This document shows, one piece after another, positions 35,471 to 43,743 of a stretch of DNA of 64,000 nucleotides. The stretch is from Calidifontibacillus erzurumensis (GTDB taxonomy: Bacteria > Bacillota > Bacilli > Bacillales > Bacillaceae_J). The stretch spans positions 124,001 through 188,000 of the forward strand of contig NZ_JABTTE010000002.1 in the NCBI RefSeq assembly GCF_013303125.1. The letters are read 5' to 3'. The notes beneath the pieces were generated by a model. The model was not told the origin of the DNA, did not search any database, and was given only the letters and a program-made list of their open reading frames with translations. Each line of letters starts with the position of its first letter. The stretch's first letter is position 1. The position numbers were made by a program, and so were the translations under genes.

Positions 35471-36976
35471 ATGAAACAAATAGAAAATGATCTTGTTAGA
35501 GAAGTAAGAGAAGACATATTAGAAAATAATGAATTAAGGAGACAGTTGGAAATGCTAAATGAAGTATTGCGTTCTTCTAATGAACGTCACTTCGAACTGT
35601 TAGAAAGCATTTCAGACGGTTTTTGTGCGGTTAATCGCTCGTGGGCTTTTACTTTTTTAAATAATTCATTGGAAAATATTTTCAAAAAGTCGAGGGATGA
35701 ACTTTTAGGGAAAAGTCTTTGGTCAGTTTTTCCAATTGATTCTCACCCAGGTATTTATAAAAATATTTGTAAAGCTATGGGAGAGCAAAAAGTCGTACGC
35801 TTTCAGGAGTATACCCCGAAATTCAACAAATATTTACAGTTTACTGCTTATCCTTCCAAAGATGGACTTTCGATTCTTACACAAGATGTGACCGAGCAAG
35901 TACGGATGATTGAGGCTTTAATTGAAAGCGAAGAACGTTTTCATCTTCTTGCAAATAATATGGGGCAAGTTTTTTGGATCGCTTCACCGGATTTTGAAGA
36001 GTGGTATTACATTAGTCCTGCCATAAAAAATATTCTTGGATTTTCCAGTGATGAATTTGAGGAAAAATATTATCAATTTTTACAGCAAATTGATCCTTGC
36101 GATCGGCAGAAAGTTCATGCGGCATTGTTGAAGATGAGGGAATGTGAAACGATTTTCGAGTTTCGCTATCAACAGCCAAATTTGCCTCCGCAATGGATAA
36201 GGGTCAAGGGAATTCCGGTTTTTAAAGATGGAATTTTAGAGGTTATTGTCGGCATTACCGAAGATATTACTCGCATTATTGAGCGGGAAGAGCTGTTAAG
36301 CAGATCTGATAAGTTATCAACAGTCGGACAACTTGCTGCTGGCATTGCCCATGAAATTCGAAATCCATTAACGTCCATTAAAGGATTTTTGCAAATTATT
36401 AAATCAGAAGGGCAAGTTCCTAACTCTTATACCGATATTATGTTGGACGAGCTTGAACGAATTGAGTCAATTATAAATGAATTTCTATTTCTTGCTAAAC
36501 CGCAGCAAGAAATAAAATATGAAGTGCAATATTTAAAACCGGTATTAGAGCAGGTGATTCGCTTTATGGAAGCGGAGGCCAATCTTAAAGGGATTGAGAT
36601 TAAAGTTGATCTATGGGATATTACTTCAGCGAAAGTGAATTGTAATGCGAACCATATAAAACAGATTTTCATAAATATTATTAAAAATTCATTAGAAGCA
36701 ATTCAGTCAAAAGGAACCGTTGTTATTAAAGGTGAAATCAATAAAGAAGATTCTACAGTAACGATTCGCGTCATTGATGACGGTCATGGCATTTCAAAAG
36801 AACGATTAAAAAAATTGGGAGAACCATTTTATTCAACGAAAGAAAAAGGAACTGGTCTAGGCCTAATGATTACGAGAAAACTCGTGGAGGACCATCTTGG
36901 GGAACTGCATTTTGATAGTGAAGTAGGTAAAGGAACAACAGTTTCCGTGCAGTTGCCATTAACAAGATGCACATGA
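35471..36976 (+). CDS. Soluble PAS-PAS sensor histidine kinase, sporulation-kinase-like
   Basis: The protein has about 501 residues with no membrane segment. There is a PAS domain at about 40-145 (SISDGFCAVNRSWAFTFLNN), a second at 150-270, then HisKA with the phosphorylated His in AAGIAHEIRNPLTSIKGF, and a HATPase with IIKNSLEAIQ, DDGHGIS and GTGLGLMITRKLVEDH. It is an orphan, since no response regulator is adjacent, which suits phosphorelay kinases that feed Spo0F. The start is uncertain. TTG 35456, GTG 35459 and ATG 35471 are in frame and none has a strong ribosome site. Confidence 0.85.
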   Translation: MKQIENDLVREVREDILENNELRRQLEMLNEVLRSSNERHFELLESISDGFCAVNRSWAFTFLNNSLENIFKKSRDELLGKSLWSVFPIDSHPGIYKNICKAMGEQKVVRFQEYTPKFNKYLQFTAYPSKDGLSILTQDVTEQVRMIEALIESEERFHLLANNMGQVFWIASPDFEEWYYISPAIKNILGFSSDEFEEKYYQFLQQIDPCDRQKVHAALLKMRECETIFEFRYQQPNLPPQWIRVKGIPVFKDGILEVIVGITEDITRIIEREELLSRSDKLSTVGQLAAGIAHEIRNPLTSIKGFLQIIKSEGQVPNSYTDIMLDELERIESIINEFLFLAKPQQEIKYEVQYLKPVLEQVIRFMEAEANLKGIEIKVDLWDITSAKVNCNANHIKQIFINIIKNSLEAIQSKGTVVIKGEINKEDSTVTIRVIDDGHGISKERLKKLGEPFYSTKEKGTGLGLMITRKLVEDHLGELHFDSEVGKGTTVSVQLPLTRCT

Positions 36977-37078
36977 AGTGAAGCATGATACTTTACGATA
37001 TGTTTGTTTTTTTTATAATTAAATTAAAAGTATTTTTGCAATAGTTAGGCTATTTTACATAGAAATGGATGATCATAA

Positions 37079-38233
37079 GTGGAATATTTAATCAATCCGA
37101 GGGTAAAAGATATTCAGTTTTCAGGGATCCGTCAGTTTTTTAATATGGTTTCTGATTATGAAGATGTCATTTCACTCACAATTGGACAACCTGATTTTTC
37201 ATCTCCCGAAGGTGTTAAAGAAGCTGGAAAGTGGGCTATCGATCATGATTATACGACCTATACTCATAATGCCGGCTTGCTTCCATTACGGCAAGCTGCC
37301 TGTAATTTTGTAAAAAATAAATATGGGCTTGAGTATGATCATGAAGAGGAAGTTATTGTAACCTCTGGTGCCAGTGAAGCTATTGATATTGCGCTTCGGA
37401 CGATCGTTGAAGAAGGTACAGAAGTCATTTTACCAGGACCTGCCTATCCAAGTTACGAAGCTTTAATTAGACTATCAGGCGGGATCCCGGTATTTGTTGA
37501 TACCCGAAATAGCGGGTTTAAACTGACTGCATCGTTAATAAAAGAACATTTGACTGATAAAACGCGCTGTTTAATATTACCTTATCCTTCTAATCCAACC
37601 GGATGTACGCTTAACTTTGAAGATTTAAAGGAAATCGCTGAATTATTAAAAGACAAGGATATTTTTGTATTGTCTGATGAAGTATATAGTGAGCTCGTGT
37701 TCAAAGGCAGCCATTATTCTATTGCTTCCTTTCCAGGTATGAAAGAGAAAACTGTTGTTGTCAACGGCCTTTCTAAATCGCATTCGATGACAGGATGGCG
37801 GATCGGCTTTGCTTTTGCACCGGCCTTTTTAACAAAGTATATGGTTAAAGTCCATCAATTTTCGATTGCGTGTGCATCCAGCATTTCACAATATGCGGCT
37901 ATCGAAGCTTTAACAAAAGGAATGAATAGTGCTTTGACAATGAAGCATGAATATATGAAACGAATGCACTATTCATACAAAAGATTAAAATTTCTCGGAT
38001 TTGATGTGGAAGAGCCAAATGGTACTTTTTATATTTTCCCATCTATTAAACGGTTTAATATGACTTCCCTTGATTTTGCAACGAAGCTTCTGCAAGAAGC
38101 AGGTGTTGCAGTTGTTCCAGGGAGTGCCTTTTCAGAGTATGGCGAAGGCTTTGTAAGGTTGTCCTACGCTTATTCAATGGAGACGCTTGAAGAAGCTTTT
38201 AATCGGATTGAACAGTTCGTAAATCGCATGTAA
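37079..38233 (+). CDS. patA: PLP-dependent aminotransferase PatA (N-acetyl-LL-diaminopimelate type)
   Basis: The protein has 384 residues of fold type I. It carries VISLTIGQPDFSSPEGVK, LPYPSNPTGCTLNFEDL, the SDEVYSEL block and the PLP lysine in NGLSKSHSMTGWRIGFAFAP. It closely follows PatA of Bacillus subtilis along its length. PatA acts in lysine and diaminopimelate synthesis. The start is GTG. Confidence 0.88.
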   Translation: MEYLINPRVKDIQFSGIRQFFNMVSDYEDVISLTIGQPDFSSPEGVKEAGKWAIDHDYTTYTHNAGLLPLRQAACNFVKNKYGLEYDHEEEVIVTSGASEAIDIALRTIVEEGTEVILPGPAYPSYEALIRLSGGIPVFVDTRNSGFKLTASLIKEHLTDKTRCLILPYPSNPTGCTLNFEDLKEIAELLKDKDIFVLSDEVYSELVFKGSHYSIASFPGMKEKTVVVNGLSKSHSMTGWRIGFAFAPAFLTKYMVKVHQFSIACASSISQYAAIEALTKGMNSALTMKHEYMKRMHYSYKRLKFLGFDVEEPNGTFYIFPSIKRFNMTSLDFATKLLQEAGVAVVPGSAFSEYGEGFVRLSYAYSMETLEEAFNRIEQFVNRM

Positions 38234-38303
38234 AAATGCAAATAAAAACAAGGGGTCGCACAGAAAGCCGTATGGGTGATCTTTGCGCCCCTTTCCTATC
38301 TTT

Positions 38304-38337
38304 AAATTTAGATATACATTAAATTTAGATATACATT
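38304..38337. repeat. Perfect 17-bp tandem duplication
   Basis: AAATTTAGATATACATT occurs twice head to tail between patA and a 36-aa gene. There is no sign of a mobile element. Confidence 0.85.
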
Positions 38338-38389
38338 TTTGCGCTCTGCTTTTCGGATATCCTCTTGTTTTCCTCTGTTAGTTATTCAT

Positions 38390-38500
38390 TTATTCTTTAT
38401 CTTCTGCTAATTCCTTAAATGACTTCACTTTTCCATGGGGATTTTGTGCTTCTTTGCGTTTACGAAATTGCCGTTCTTGTTGTCTTTTTGACTGTGTCAT
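38390..38500 (-). CDS. DUF6254-like small basic protein (36 aa)
   Basis: The protein begins MTQSKRQQERQFRKRKEAQN and continues PHGKVKSFKELAED. The QNPHGKVKSFKEL core recalls a small conserved Bacillaceae family (DUF6254). AAGGAG lies nine bases before the ATG. Its function is unknown. Confidence 0.75.
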   Translation of the reverse strand: MTQSKRQQERQFRKRKEAQNPHGKVKSFKELAEDKE

Positions 38501-38535
38501 ATCGTCAGCTCCTTATGTGATAGTTATTACGTCTT

Positions 38536-38901
38536 TTAGTTTTCATCATATAAAGAAGTGTTATCCTCCATGTTTATTTCTAATACTTCCAGAACATGGA
38601 AGATATCAATATTTATTTTTTCCCCTTGCAAAGTGTGTAAATATAATTGTGAGGAAAGAGGATCAATTTTTTTTATATAGCCGATTTTTTCTAAATAACA
38701 GCCATTTTCATAATATGTTATTTTCACAGAGGTATTTTCTGTCATTGCTTGTTGAATCGTATAATTGATTAATTCTAATTGTTGTTCATCAAGCGAGCGT
38801 TTTGGAAGTTTTCGATCATTCGCCCACAACTCTCTAATTTCATGAACATGCTCGGGAAGCATCATTGCTGTCCATTTGATTGTGCCACGGTCTTTGATCA
38901 A
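38536..38901 (-). CDS. YolD-like family protein
   Basis: The protein has 121 residues with a TTG start after AAAGGAG. It has the YolD signature RGTIKWTAMMLPEHV near the N-terminus and a WYL-like beta region after it (SVKITYYENGCYLEKIGYI). YolD-like genes often lie next to DNA polymerase IV or V (UvrX/DinB), but none is adjacent here, so this copy is isolated. Confidence 0.88.
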   Translation of the reverse strand: MIKDRGTIKWTAMMLPEHVHEIRELWANDRKLPKRSLDEQQLELINYTIQQAMTENTSVKITYYENGCYLEKIGYIKKIDPLSSQLYLHTLQGEKINIDIFHVLEVLEINMEDNTSLYDEN

Positions 38902-39046
38902 CCTTTATTCTCCTTTCTGTTAGTCATGTACTGTCATTTTTATTATACACGAAAATATGTTCTATAAAAACATTTGTTCTTATTTGTGAGATCTATTCAC
39001 ATAAGCGATATTTTCGGTTTCTTATTCCACATCCATTCAGAGCCAA

Positions 39047-39073
39047 TGACCTTGCTTTATTGTTGCAAGGTCA
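39047..39073. repeat. 9-bp inverted repeat upstream of ktrD
   Basis: TGACCTTGC, nine-base loop, GCAAGGTCA, with no T run. It lies before the predicted promoter, so it is either the tail of an unseen transcript or a protein-binding site. Confidence 0.5.
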
Positions 39074-39120
39074 ACCGACTTCACTAGAATGCAGGCGACT
39101 TTCGTCAGTAAGAGTTATCA

Positions 39121-39148
39121 TTGACTTTTTTATTGGACAAGGTAAACT
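39121..39148 (+). promoter_or_regulatory. Probable sigmaA promoter of ktrD
   Basis: TTGACT, 16 bases, TAAACT, 52 bases before the ktrD start codon. Confidence 0.5.
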
Positions 39149-39200
39149 AATTAGCATATGGGTCAAAACGAGATGGTTTAGCCAATTAAGGAGATTAAAG

Positions 39201-40556
39201 ATGTTAGAAAAAAAGAATGGGAAACATTTGCCCAAGTTAACATCTGTCCAGTTAATCGTTTTATATTATGTATGTGCAGTACTTTTTTCGACATTGCTTC
39301 TTAGTTTGCCTATTGCTCATAAGCCCGGGGTTTCTTTAAGTTTTATTGATGCTTTATTTACTGCAGTGAGTGCGATCAGTGTCACGGGTCTTACAGTCGT
39401 ACCAACTAGAGATACATTTAGTGTTGTGGGTTACTTTATTTTAATGTTTGTTATGCAGTTCGGCGGCATTGGAATTATGACACTAGGAACATTTATATGG
39501 TTGATTTTTGGAAAGAAAATTGGTCTTAAAGAACGGCTATTAATTATGACGGATCAAAATCAGTCAACGATTTCTGGTCTAGTCTCATTAATGAAACAAA
39601 TTTTATTATTGATCGTAATTATTGAGGCGATTGGAGCTTTAATATTAGGTACCTATTTTTTAAAATATTATCCGAAATGGCAGGAAGCATTTTTTCATGG
39701 GCTATTTCTATCGATTAGTGCAACAACAAATGCAGGGTTCGATATAACAGGAACATCGCTTATGCCTTATGCCCATGATTACTTTGTCCAGTTTATTACA
39801 ATGATTTTGATTATATTAGGGGCCATCGGTTTTCCGGTTTTAATTGAGGTCAAGCATTATTTAACACATCGGGGCAAATATCCTTACCATTTTTCTTTGT
39901 TTACGAAAATTACAACTGTAACTTTTTTTGCTTTAGTAGTTTTTGTCTCAGTAAGTATATATTTGCTGGAATGGAACCAGGTTTTTGCTGATAAAAAGTG
40001 GCATGAAGCTTTTTTTGCTTCATTATTCCAGTCGGTGACAACGCGTAGTGCAGGTTTGTCAACAATTGTTGTGGGGGACTTTTCGGAACCGACATTACTT
40101 CTCATGTCATTGATGATGTTTATCGGGGCATCGCCTTCTAGTGTAGGAGGAGGCATCAGGACAACTACTTTTGCAATTATGTGTTTAAGTATTTTCTTTT
40201 ACGCAAAAGGTAGAAATACGATTAAAGTGTTCAAACGAGAAATTGATCCAATTGATATTACGAAGGCATACATTGTAATTACAACAGCGTTCATGCTTTG
40301 TGGAACAGCTGTAACGATTTTATCTTATACAGAAGCACTTCCATTAATGCCGATTATCTTTGAAGTAGCTTCAGCTTTTGGAACCTGTGGGTTATCCATG
40401 GGGATCACAAGTGAACTTTCTGCTGTCGGAAAACTGGTGATCATCGCTTTAATGTTTATTGGTAGAATTGGTATTTTTTCATTTTTATTTTTAATTCGAG
40501 GGCCGGAAAAAGAAGAAAATTATCATTATCCAAAAGAAAAAATTATCATCGGTTAA
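39201..40556 (+). CDS. ktrD: Potassium channel subunit KtrD/KtrB
   Basis: The protein has 451 residues and eight membrane helices with four pore loops: SAISVTGLT, SATTNAGFD, TTRSAGLS and FGTCGLSMG, each with the conserved filter glycine. It is the membrane part of a Ktr K+ uptake system, driven by a cytosolic KtrA or KtrC ring that is not encoded here. The ATG at 39201 has AAGGAGATTAAAG before it. The frame reaches 39060 through the promoter. KtrD rather than KtrB is chosen because no ktrA is adjacent. Confidence 0.88.
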   Translation: MLEKKNGKHLPKLTSVQLIVLYYVCAVLFSTLLLSLPIAHKPGVSLSFIDALFTAVSAISVTGLTVVPTRDTFSVVGYFILMFVMQFGGIGIMTLGTFIWLIFGKKIGLKERLLIMTDQNQSTISGLVSLMKQILLLIVIIEAIGALILGTYFLKYYPKWQEAFFHGLFLSISATTNAGFDITGTSLMPYAHDYFVQFITMILIILGAIGFPVLIEVKHYLTHRGKYPYHFSLFTKITTVTFFALVVFVSVSIYLLEWNQVFADKKWHEAFFASLFQSVTTRSAGLSTIVVGDFSEPTLLLMSLMMFIGASPSSVGGGIRTTTFAIMCLSIFFYAKGRNTIKVFKREIDPIDITKAYIVITTAFMLCGTAVTILSYTEALPLMPIIFEVASAFGTCGLSMGITSELSAVGKLVIIALMFIGRIGIFSFLFLIRGPEKEENYHYPKEKIIIG

Positions 40557-40635
40557 CTCGTCAATTGCCTATTTCTGTGTGGCCTTAAATCTATTATAAT
40601 AGAAGTAGGGGAATTCAAGGAAGGAGGTTTGTCAT

Positions 40636-40842
40636 ATGCTTAACGCTCCGATGCCTCAAGAAGTTTTTGATAAGCAAGACGAACAATCCTATAAAAAAAG
40701 ATTTCCATTAGGAAAAAATGTAAAAAAAGCATTAAAAGATTATTTACGTGATTATAAAGGCCACGGTACCCGGCCGTTATTTCCAACACCGAAGCCGGTG
40801 AAGCAACAGTTAAGAGACCAATGGCAATCTAAGCTGCGTTAA
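40636..40842 (+). CDS. Small basic hypothetical protein (68 aa)
   Basis: The protein is hydrophilic and basic: FPLGKNVKKALKDYLRDYKG, then FPTPKPVKQQLRDQW. AAGGAGG precedes the ATG, a TATAAT box lies about 40 bases upstream and a strong terminator follows. The family is conserved in appearance but not named by me. Confidence 0.7.
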   Translation: MLNAPMPQEVFDKQDEQSYKKRFPLGKNVKKALKDYLRDYKGHGTRPLFPTPKPVKQQLRDQWQSKLR

Positions 40843-40860
40843 ATGGACGCAGCTTTTTTT
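40832..40860 (+). terminator. Terminator of the 68-aa gene
   Basis: A perfect 8-bp stem AGCTGCGT / ACGCAGCT followed by seven T. Confidence 0.85.
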
Positions 40861-40993
40861 ATTTGAAAAAAGAGCGTCGATTTTAATGACACAAATACAT
40901 ATGATTCATTAATGTTCGGAATTTTCATCAATTGTATGATAGCGTTTTCAATAAAATGACAACAATTTCAAAAAAAATTTATGAAAAATAGTG

Positions 40994-41022
40994 TTGACTT
41001 TGTAAGCATTCGGGTTTAAAAT
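40994..41022 (+). promoter_or_regulatory. SigmaA promoter for the 33-aa gene
   Basis: TTGACT, 17 bases, TAAAAT, about 40 bases before the ATG at 41069. Confidence 0.65.
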
Positions 41023-41068
41023 TATCAGAAAATATTGATAAATTAAAATATAAAGGGGAAGGAAAACA

Positions 41069-41170
41069 ATGTCAAATACTGTTGTTGTGAAACCGGAGGA
41101 ACAACAAAAAACGAAAGAGGAAGAACAATCTGTCATTCAATATATTTGTGATCTTTATAATGGCAAATAA
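41069..41170 (+). CDS. Small soluble protein (33 aa)
   Basis: The sequence is MSNTVVVKPEEQQKTKEEEQ followed by SVIQYICDLYNGK. GGGGAAGG lies eight bases before the ATG and a good promoter is upstream. It is acidic, with a single Cys. No family is known to me. Confidence 0.55.
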   Translation: MSNTVVVKPEEQQKTKEEEQSVIQYICDLYNGK

Positions 41171-41348
41171 TTTTCTACCGTTTTTATTTGTATTTGGCTC
41201 TCTAAAAATTTAGAGGGTCAATTATTTCGTTATATAATGAAAGCGTTTTACAAAGAATGTCTTATCCATGACCATTATAACATTTTTGCAGTTTAATTCA
41301 GCTGATTTTTTCTTTTGTAACAAAATGTTTTATTTTTTTTGCCACCAT

Positions 41349-41364
41349 TGTGAACATTTTCACA
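41349..41364. promoter_or_regulatory. Fnr/CRP-type palindrome upstream of the Cys-rich gene
   Basis: TGTGA-ACATTT-TCACA is a perfect match to the Fnr consensus. Its centre lies about 48 bases before the start point implied by TATAAT at 41393, not the ideal 41.5. Confidence 0.55.
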
Positions 41365-41456
41365 TTACAGTGATATTCATAAAAGATGTGCATATAATTG
41401 AATTAGAAATAACGAAAAAACATTTTGAAGAGAATTGAAAGGTGGCGCATGAAACT

Positions 41457-41657
41457 ATGGCAGGCACGGCTGTACTTTACCGTGACCATGAGGTTATCAT
41501 TTTGGAAGATGTTGAAAAAGAAACAATGGAGGAAATTAAGAAACAATGCGGATGTGGTCATTGCACATGCACTATTAATGATCATAAAGTTGATTTAGGA
41601 AATGTGGAGTTTGTTGGTTTTAAAGAGGACAAGATTGATTGGGATTATGGATATTAA
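41457..41657 (+). CDS. Cysteine-rich small protein (66 aa)
   Basis: The protein begins MAGTAVLYRDHEVIILEDVE and carries a dense cluster CGCGHCTC in the middle, a likely metal or Fe-S site. The end is acidic and aromatic (DKIDWDYGY). AAAGGTGG lies 11 bases before the ATG. GTG 41442 is an alternative. The Fnr-like palindrome upstream suggests expression at low oxygen. The next gene, Ric, repairs Fe-S centres, which fits a metal or NO theme. No family is recognised. Confidence 0.65.
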   Translation: MAGTAVLYRDHEVIILEDVEKETMEEIKKQCGCGHCTCTINDHKVDLGNVEFVGFKEDKIDWDYGY

Positions 41658-41707
41658 TCTATATAAATATATGTTATTGATTTTCATTTGAATAGGTAAG
41701 GTGAATC

Positions 41708-41740
41708 AGACATGATATGTTTCATGTCTATTTCCTTTTT
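41708..41740 (+). terminator. Terminator of the Cys-rich gene
   Basis: An 8-bp stem AGACATGA / TCATGTCT followed by ATTTCCTTTTT. Confidence 0.75.
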
Positions 41741-41744
41741 AAAA

Positions 41745-41786
41745 GGCTGTTTCAATTGTCAATAGAAATTGACTTTTGAAACAGCC
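41745..41786 (-). terminator. Probable terminator of ric
   Basis: A 10-bp outer stem GGCTGTTTCA / TGAAACAGCC with internal pairing. On the minus strand it is followed by TTTTAAAAAGG, which gives a weak T run. Confidence 0.6.
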
Positions 41787-41799
41787 ATATACATATATA

Positions 41800-42504
41800 T
41801 TACTTATTTAAATAGCGAGGGAATAAAATATTATTTTCTTTATGGACATGGTTAAACATATCGGATTCAAGGTTTTCCAATCTTTGATATGTCAATGTAT
41901 ATGTCATGCAAGCATCAGGCGGCAATGTAAAATCATTTGTTACTTCACGAATAAGTTTTAACAAATCGCCAGCTTTGTCATGCTCTGCTTCTAATTCATT
42001 GATGGCAGACTTAATTTTTTCAAGTTTTTCTGTTGAAGGTTCGGCTTCGTATTCTTTAACAAGCGGGAAGATTGCTTCCTCTTCTTTAATAAGGTGTTCG
42101 ACAAGCTCTTTGCTTAAATCGTGATAATAGTTGTACACCTTTGCGAGATGAGGATGGTTCGGACCATGAACGCGATATACTTTTGTAACCAGCTGTCCTA
42201 ATTGCGGAAGTTCCTCATTTAAATAAGCATGATGTGTTTGGACGATATGATCAATCAAATCGGCGCTCCCGATTTCTTGCCAATTGACTGTATCAGTGTT
42301 CATAGTTTCCATTTTTGCATAGCCTTCATTAAGCGCTTGTAAAATTTCATTTTCTTTCAAATTTTTTTCTTGAAGTGCTTCCGCTAATGAACGGTTTCCA
42401 CCGCAGCAGAAGTCAATTTTATGTTTTTTAAATATATCAGCAGCTTGTGGGAATTTCGTTACTATATCTCCTAAAGTCATTGAACTTGTTATTGTGAAAG
42501 ACAT
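41800..42504 (-). CDS. ric: Iron-sulfur cluster repair di-iron protein Ric (ScdA/YtfE)
   Basis: The protein has 234 residues. The N-terminal ScdA domain carries FKKHKIDFCCGGNRSLAEA. The hemerythrin-like domain holds the di-iron ligands HIVQTHHAYL, HLIKEEEAIFP, LEAEHD and HVHKENNILFP. Ric repairs Fe-S centres damaged by NO or peroxide. An Fnr-like site and AGGAGG lie upstream. With norB it forms part of a nitrosative-stress set, though the two are 38 kb apart. Confidence 0.95.
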   Translation of the reverse strand: MSFTITSSMTLGDIVTKFPQAADIFKKHKIDFCCGGNRSLAEALQEKNLKENEILQALNEGYAKMETMNTDTVNWQEIGSADLIDHIVQTHHAYLNEELPQLGQLVTKVYRVHGPNHPHLAKVYNYYHDLSKELVEHLIKEEEAIFPLVKEYEAEPSTEKLEKIKSAINELEAEHDKAGDLLKLIREVTNDFTLPPDACMTYTLTYQRLENLESDMFNHVHKENNILFPRYLNK

Positions 42505-42563
42505 GGGCTATTACCTCCTAAAAATTATCTACATAAACTATATAATAACTTTAACACTATGGT

Positions 42564-42579
42564 AGTGATGCAAATCACA
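42564..42579. promoter_or_regulatory. Fnr-like site in the ric promoter
   Basis: On the minus strand TGTGA-TTTGCA-TCACT matches the Fnr consensus at all but one base. A TATAGT -10 begins 29.5 bases from its centre, exactly the class II activator spacing (-41.5). Confidence 0.6.
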
Positions 42580-42765
42580 GAGGGTGGAATAAAATTTATT
42601 AAAAAATTCAAAAAAATTTCAAAAACCTACTTTAAAAAGTTTGTGAATAATTGTACAATTAAACTGTAAATTGTATTACAACAGCATAAAAATAATGATA
42701 ATAGTGTAAATAAATGTGACGGGGCTGTCTTCTTTCAAAAAATATGATGTGGATTTTTAAAGTGA

Positions 42766-42781
42766 ATGAAAACGCTTGCTT
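42766..42781 (+). promoter_or_regulatory. Possible catabolite-response element upstream of fixA
   Basis: ATGAAAACGCTTGCTT matches the CcpA cre consensus WTGNAANCGNWWNCAW with one mismatch, 132 bases before the fixA start. Confidence 0.45.
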
Positions 42782-42815
42782 AAATTCTTTTTTATCGTCG
42801 GGTCTGTTTGGTTAT

Positions 42816-42845
42816 AAAGAGTTTAAAATTCATTTTAAACTCTTT
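42816..42845 (+). promoter_or_regulatory. AT-rich perfect hairpin in the fixA leader
   Basis: AAAGAGTTTAAAAT pairs with ATTTTAAACTCTTT around a two-base loop. It lies 68 bases before the start codon. It could be an attenuator or an mRNA stability element. No known class is recognised. Confidence 0.4.
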
Positions 42846-42912
42846 TAATATAACAATTTGTTACATGTTTCACTTAAAAATCGTGTTGTTTATCGAGAGG
42901 AGTGTGTTTCTT

Positions 42913-43728
42913 TTGCACATCGTTGTTTGTGTAAAACAAGTGCCAGACACAAAAATCATCAAAGTCAATCCGAAAACGAACACATTGGACCGTCGTGGGG
43001 TTCCGGCTATTTTGAACCCATATGATGGTCACGCTGTGGAAGAGGCAGTACGCATCAAAAACAAAGTTGGCGGCAAAGTGTCCGTTTTATCGATGGGACC
43101 ACCGCAAGCAACGGAAGTAATTAAAAAGAGCATTGAAATAGGAGCAGATGCTGGCTATTTAATTACAGACCGACGTTTTGCAGGCGCAGATACGCTGGCA
43201 ACAAGCTATGCTTTGTATAATGCTCTGAAAAAAATAGCCAAAGAAGAACCGATTGATCTAGTTCTTTGCGGCTTACATGCAATAGATGGAGATACAGGCC
43301 AGGTTGGACCTGGTATTGCTAGGCGCCTAAATATTCCGCCTGTTACAAAAGTCATTAAAGTTGAGGAAGTTAACGTAGAGAAAAAATATATTAAAGTTCA
43401 TCGCAAAATTGAAGATGGCTATGAAGTCATTCAGGCGCAATTGCCATGTTTAATTACCGTTGAAAAGGAAATTAATGAAATTTCTTATTCGCCGCTGCCA
43501 AATATGATTAAAGCAGCAAGATATAAACCGGTCATTTGGTCAGTCGATGATTTGGAGGGCGTAGATATATCTCAACTTGGATTAAAAGGATCACCGACGG
43601 TCGTTGGAAAAATGTGGGCGCCAAAACCGCCTGAAAAAGCGAAAATGATCGAAGGAAGTTCTGCTGAACAAGTGAAGCAACTTGTATCAACGATTTTGGC
43701 TGAAAAGAGCGAACTTTTTCAACAGTAA
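42913..43728 (+). CDS. fixA: Electron transfer flavoprotein beta subunit FixA
   Basis: The protein has 271 residues from a TTG at 42913, ten bases after AGAGGAG. The frame is open 35 codons further upstream but would start in the leader. The ETF beta signature appears as HIVVCVKQVPDT, NPYDGHAVEEAVRIK and LVLCGLHAIDGDTGQVGPGIA. FixA and FixB bind flavins and, with FixC and FixX, bifurcate electrons from NADH to quinone and ferredoxin. It is the first gene of fixABCX. Confidence 0.92.
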   Translation: MHIVVCVKQVPDTKIIKVNPKTNTLDRRGVPAILNPYDGHAVEEAVRIKNKVGGKVSVLSMGPPQATEVIKKSIEIGADAGYLITDRRFAGADTLATSYALYNALKKIAKEEPIDLVLCGLHAIDGDTGQVGPGIARRLNIPPVTKVIKVEEVNVEKKYIKVHRKIEDGYEVIQAQLPCLITVEKEINEISYSPLPNMIKAARYKPVIWSVDDLEGVDISQLGLKGSPTVVGKMWAPKPPEKAKMIEGSSAEQVKQLVSTILAEKSELFQQ

Positions 43729-43743
43729 ATAGGGGGAAATAAG

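Noticed and set aside
39001-39200. c-di-AMP (ydaO/yuaA) riboswitch before ktrD
   Set aside because: None of the conserved ydaO blocks is present and the predicted promoter leaves a leader of only about 45 bases.
41200-41215. Palindrome CTCTAAA-AA-TTTAGAG as terminator
   Set aside because: The two-base loop is sterically too tight and there is no T run.
41238-41253. Catabolite-response element ATGAAAGCGTTTTACA
   Set aside because: It fits only the left half of the consensus and no gene in the right position depends on it.
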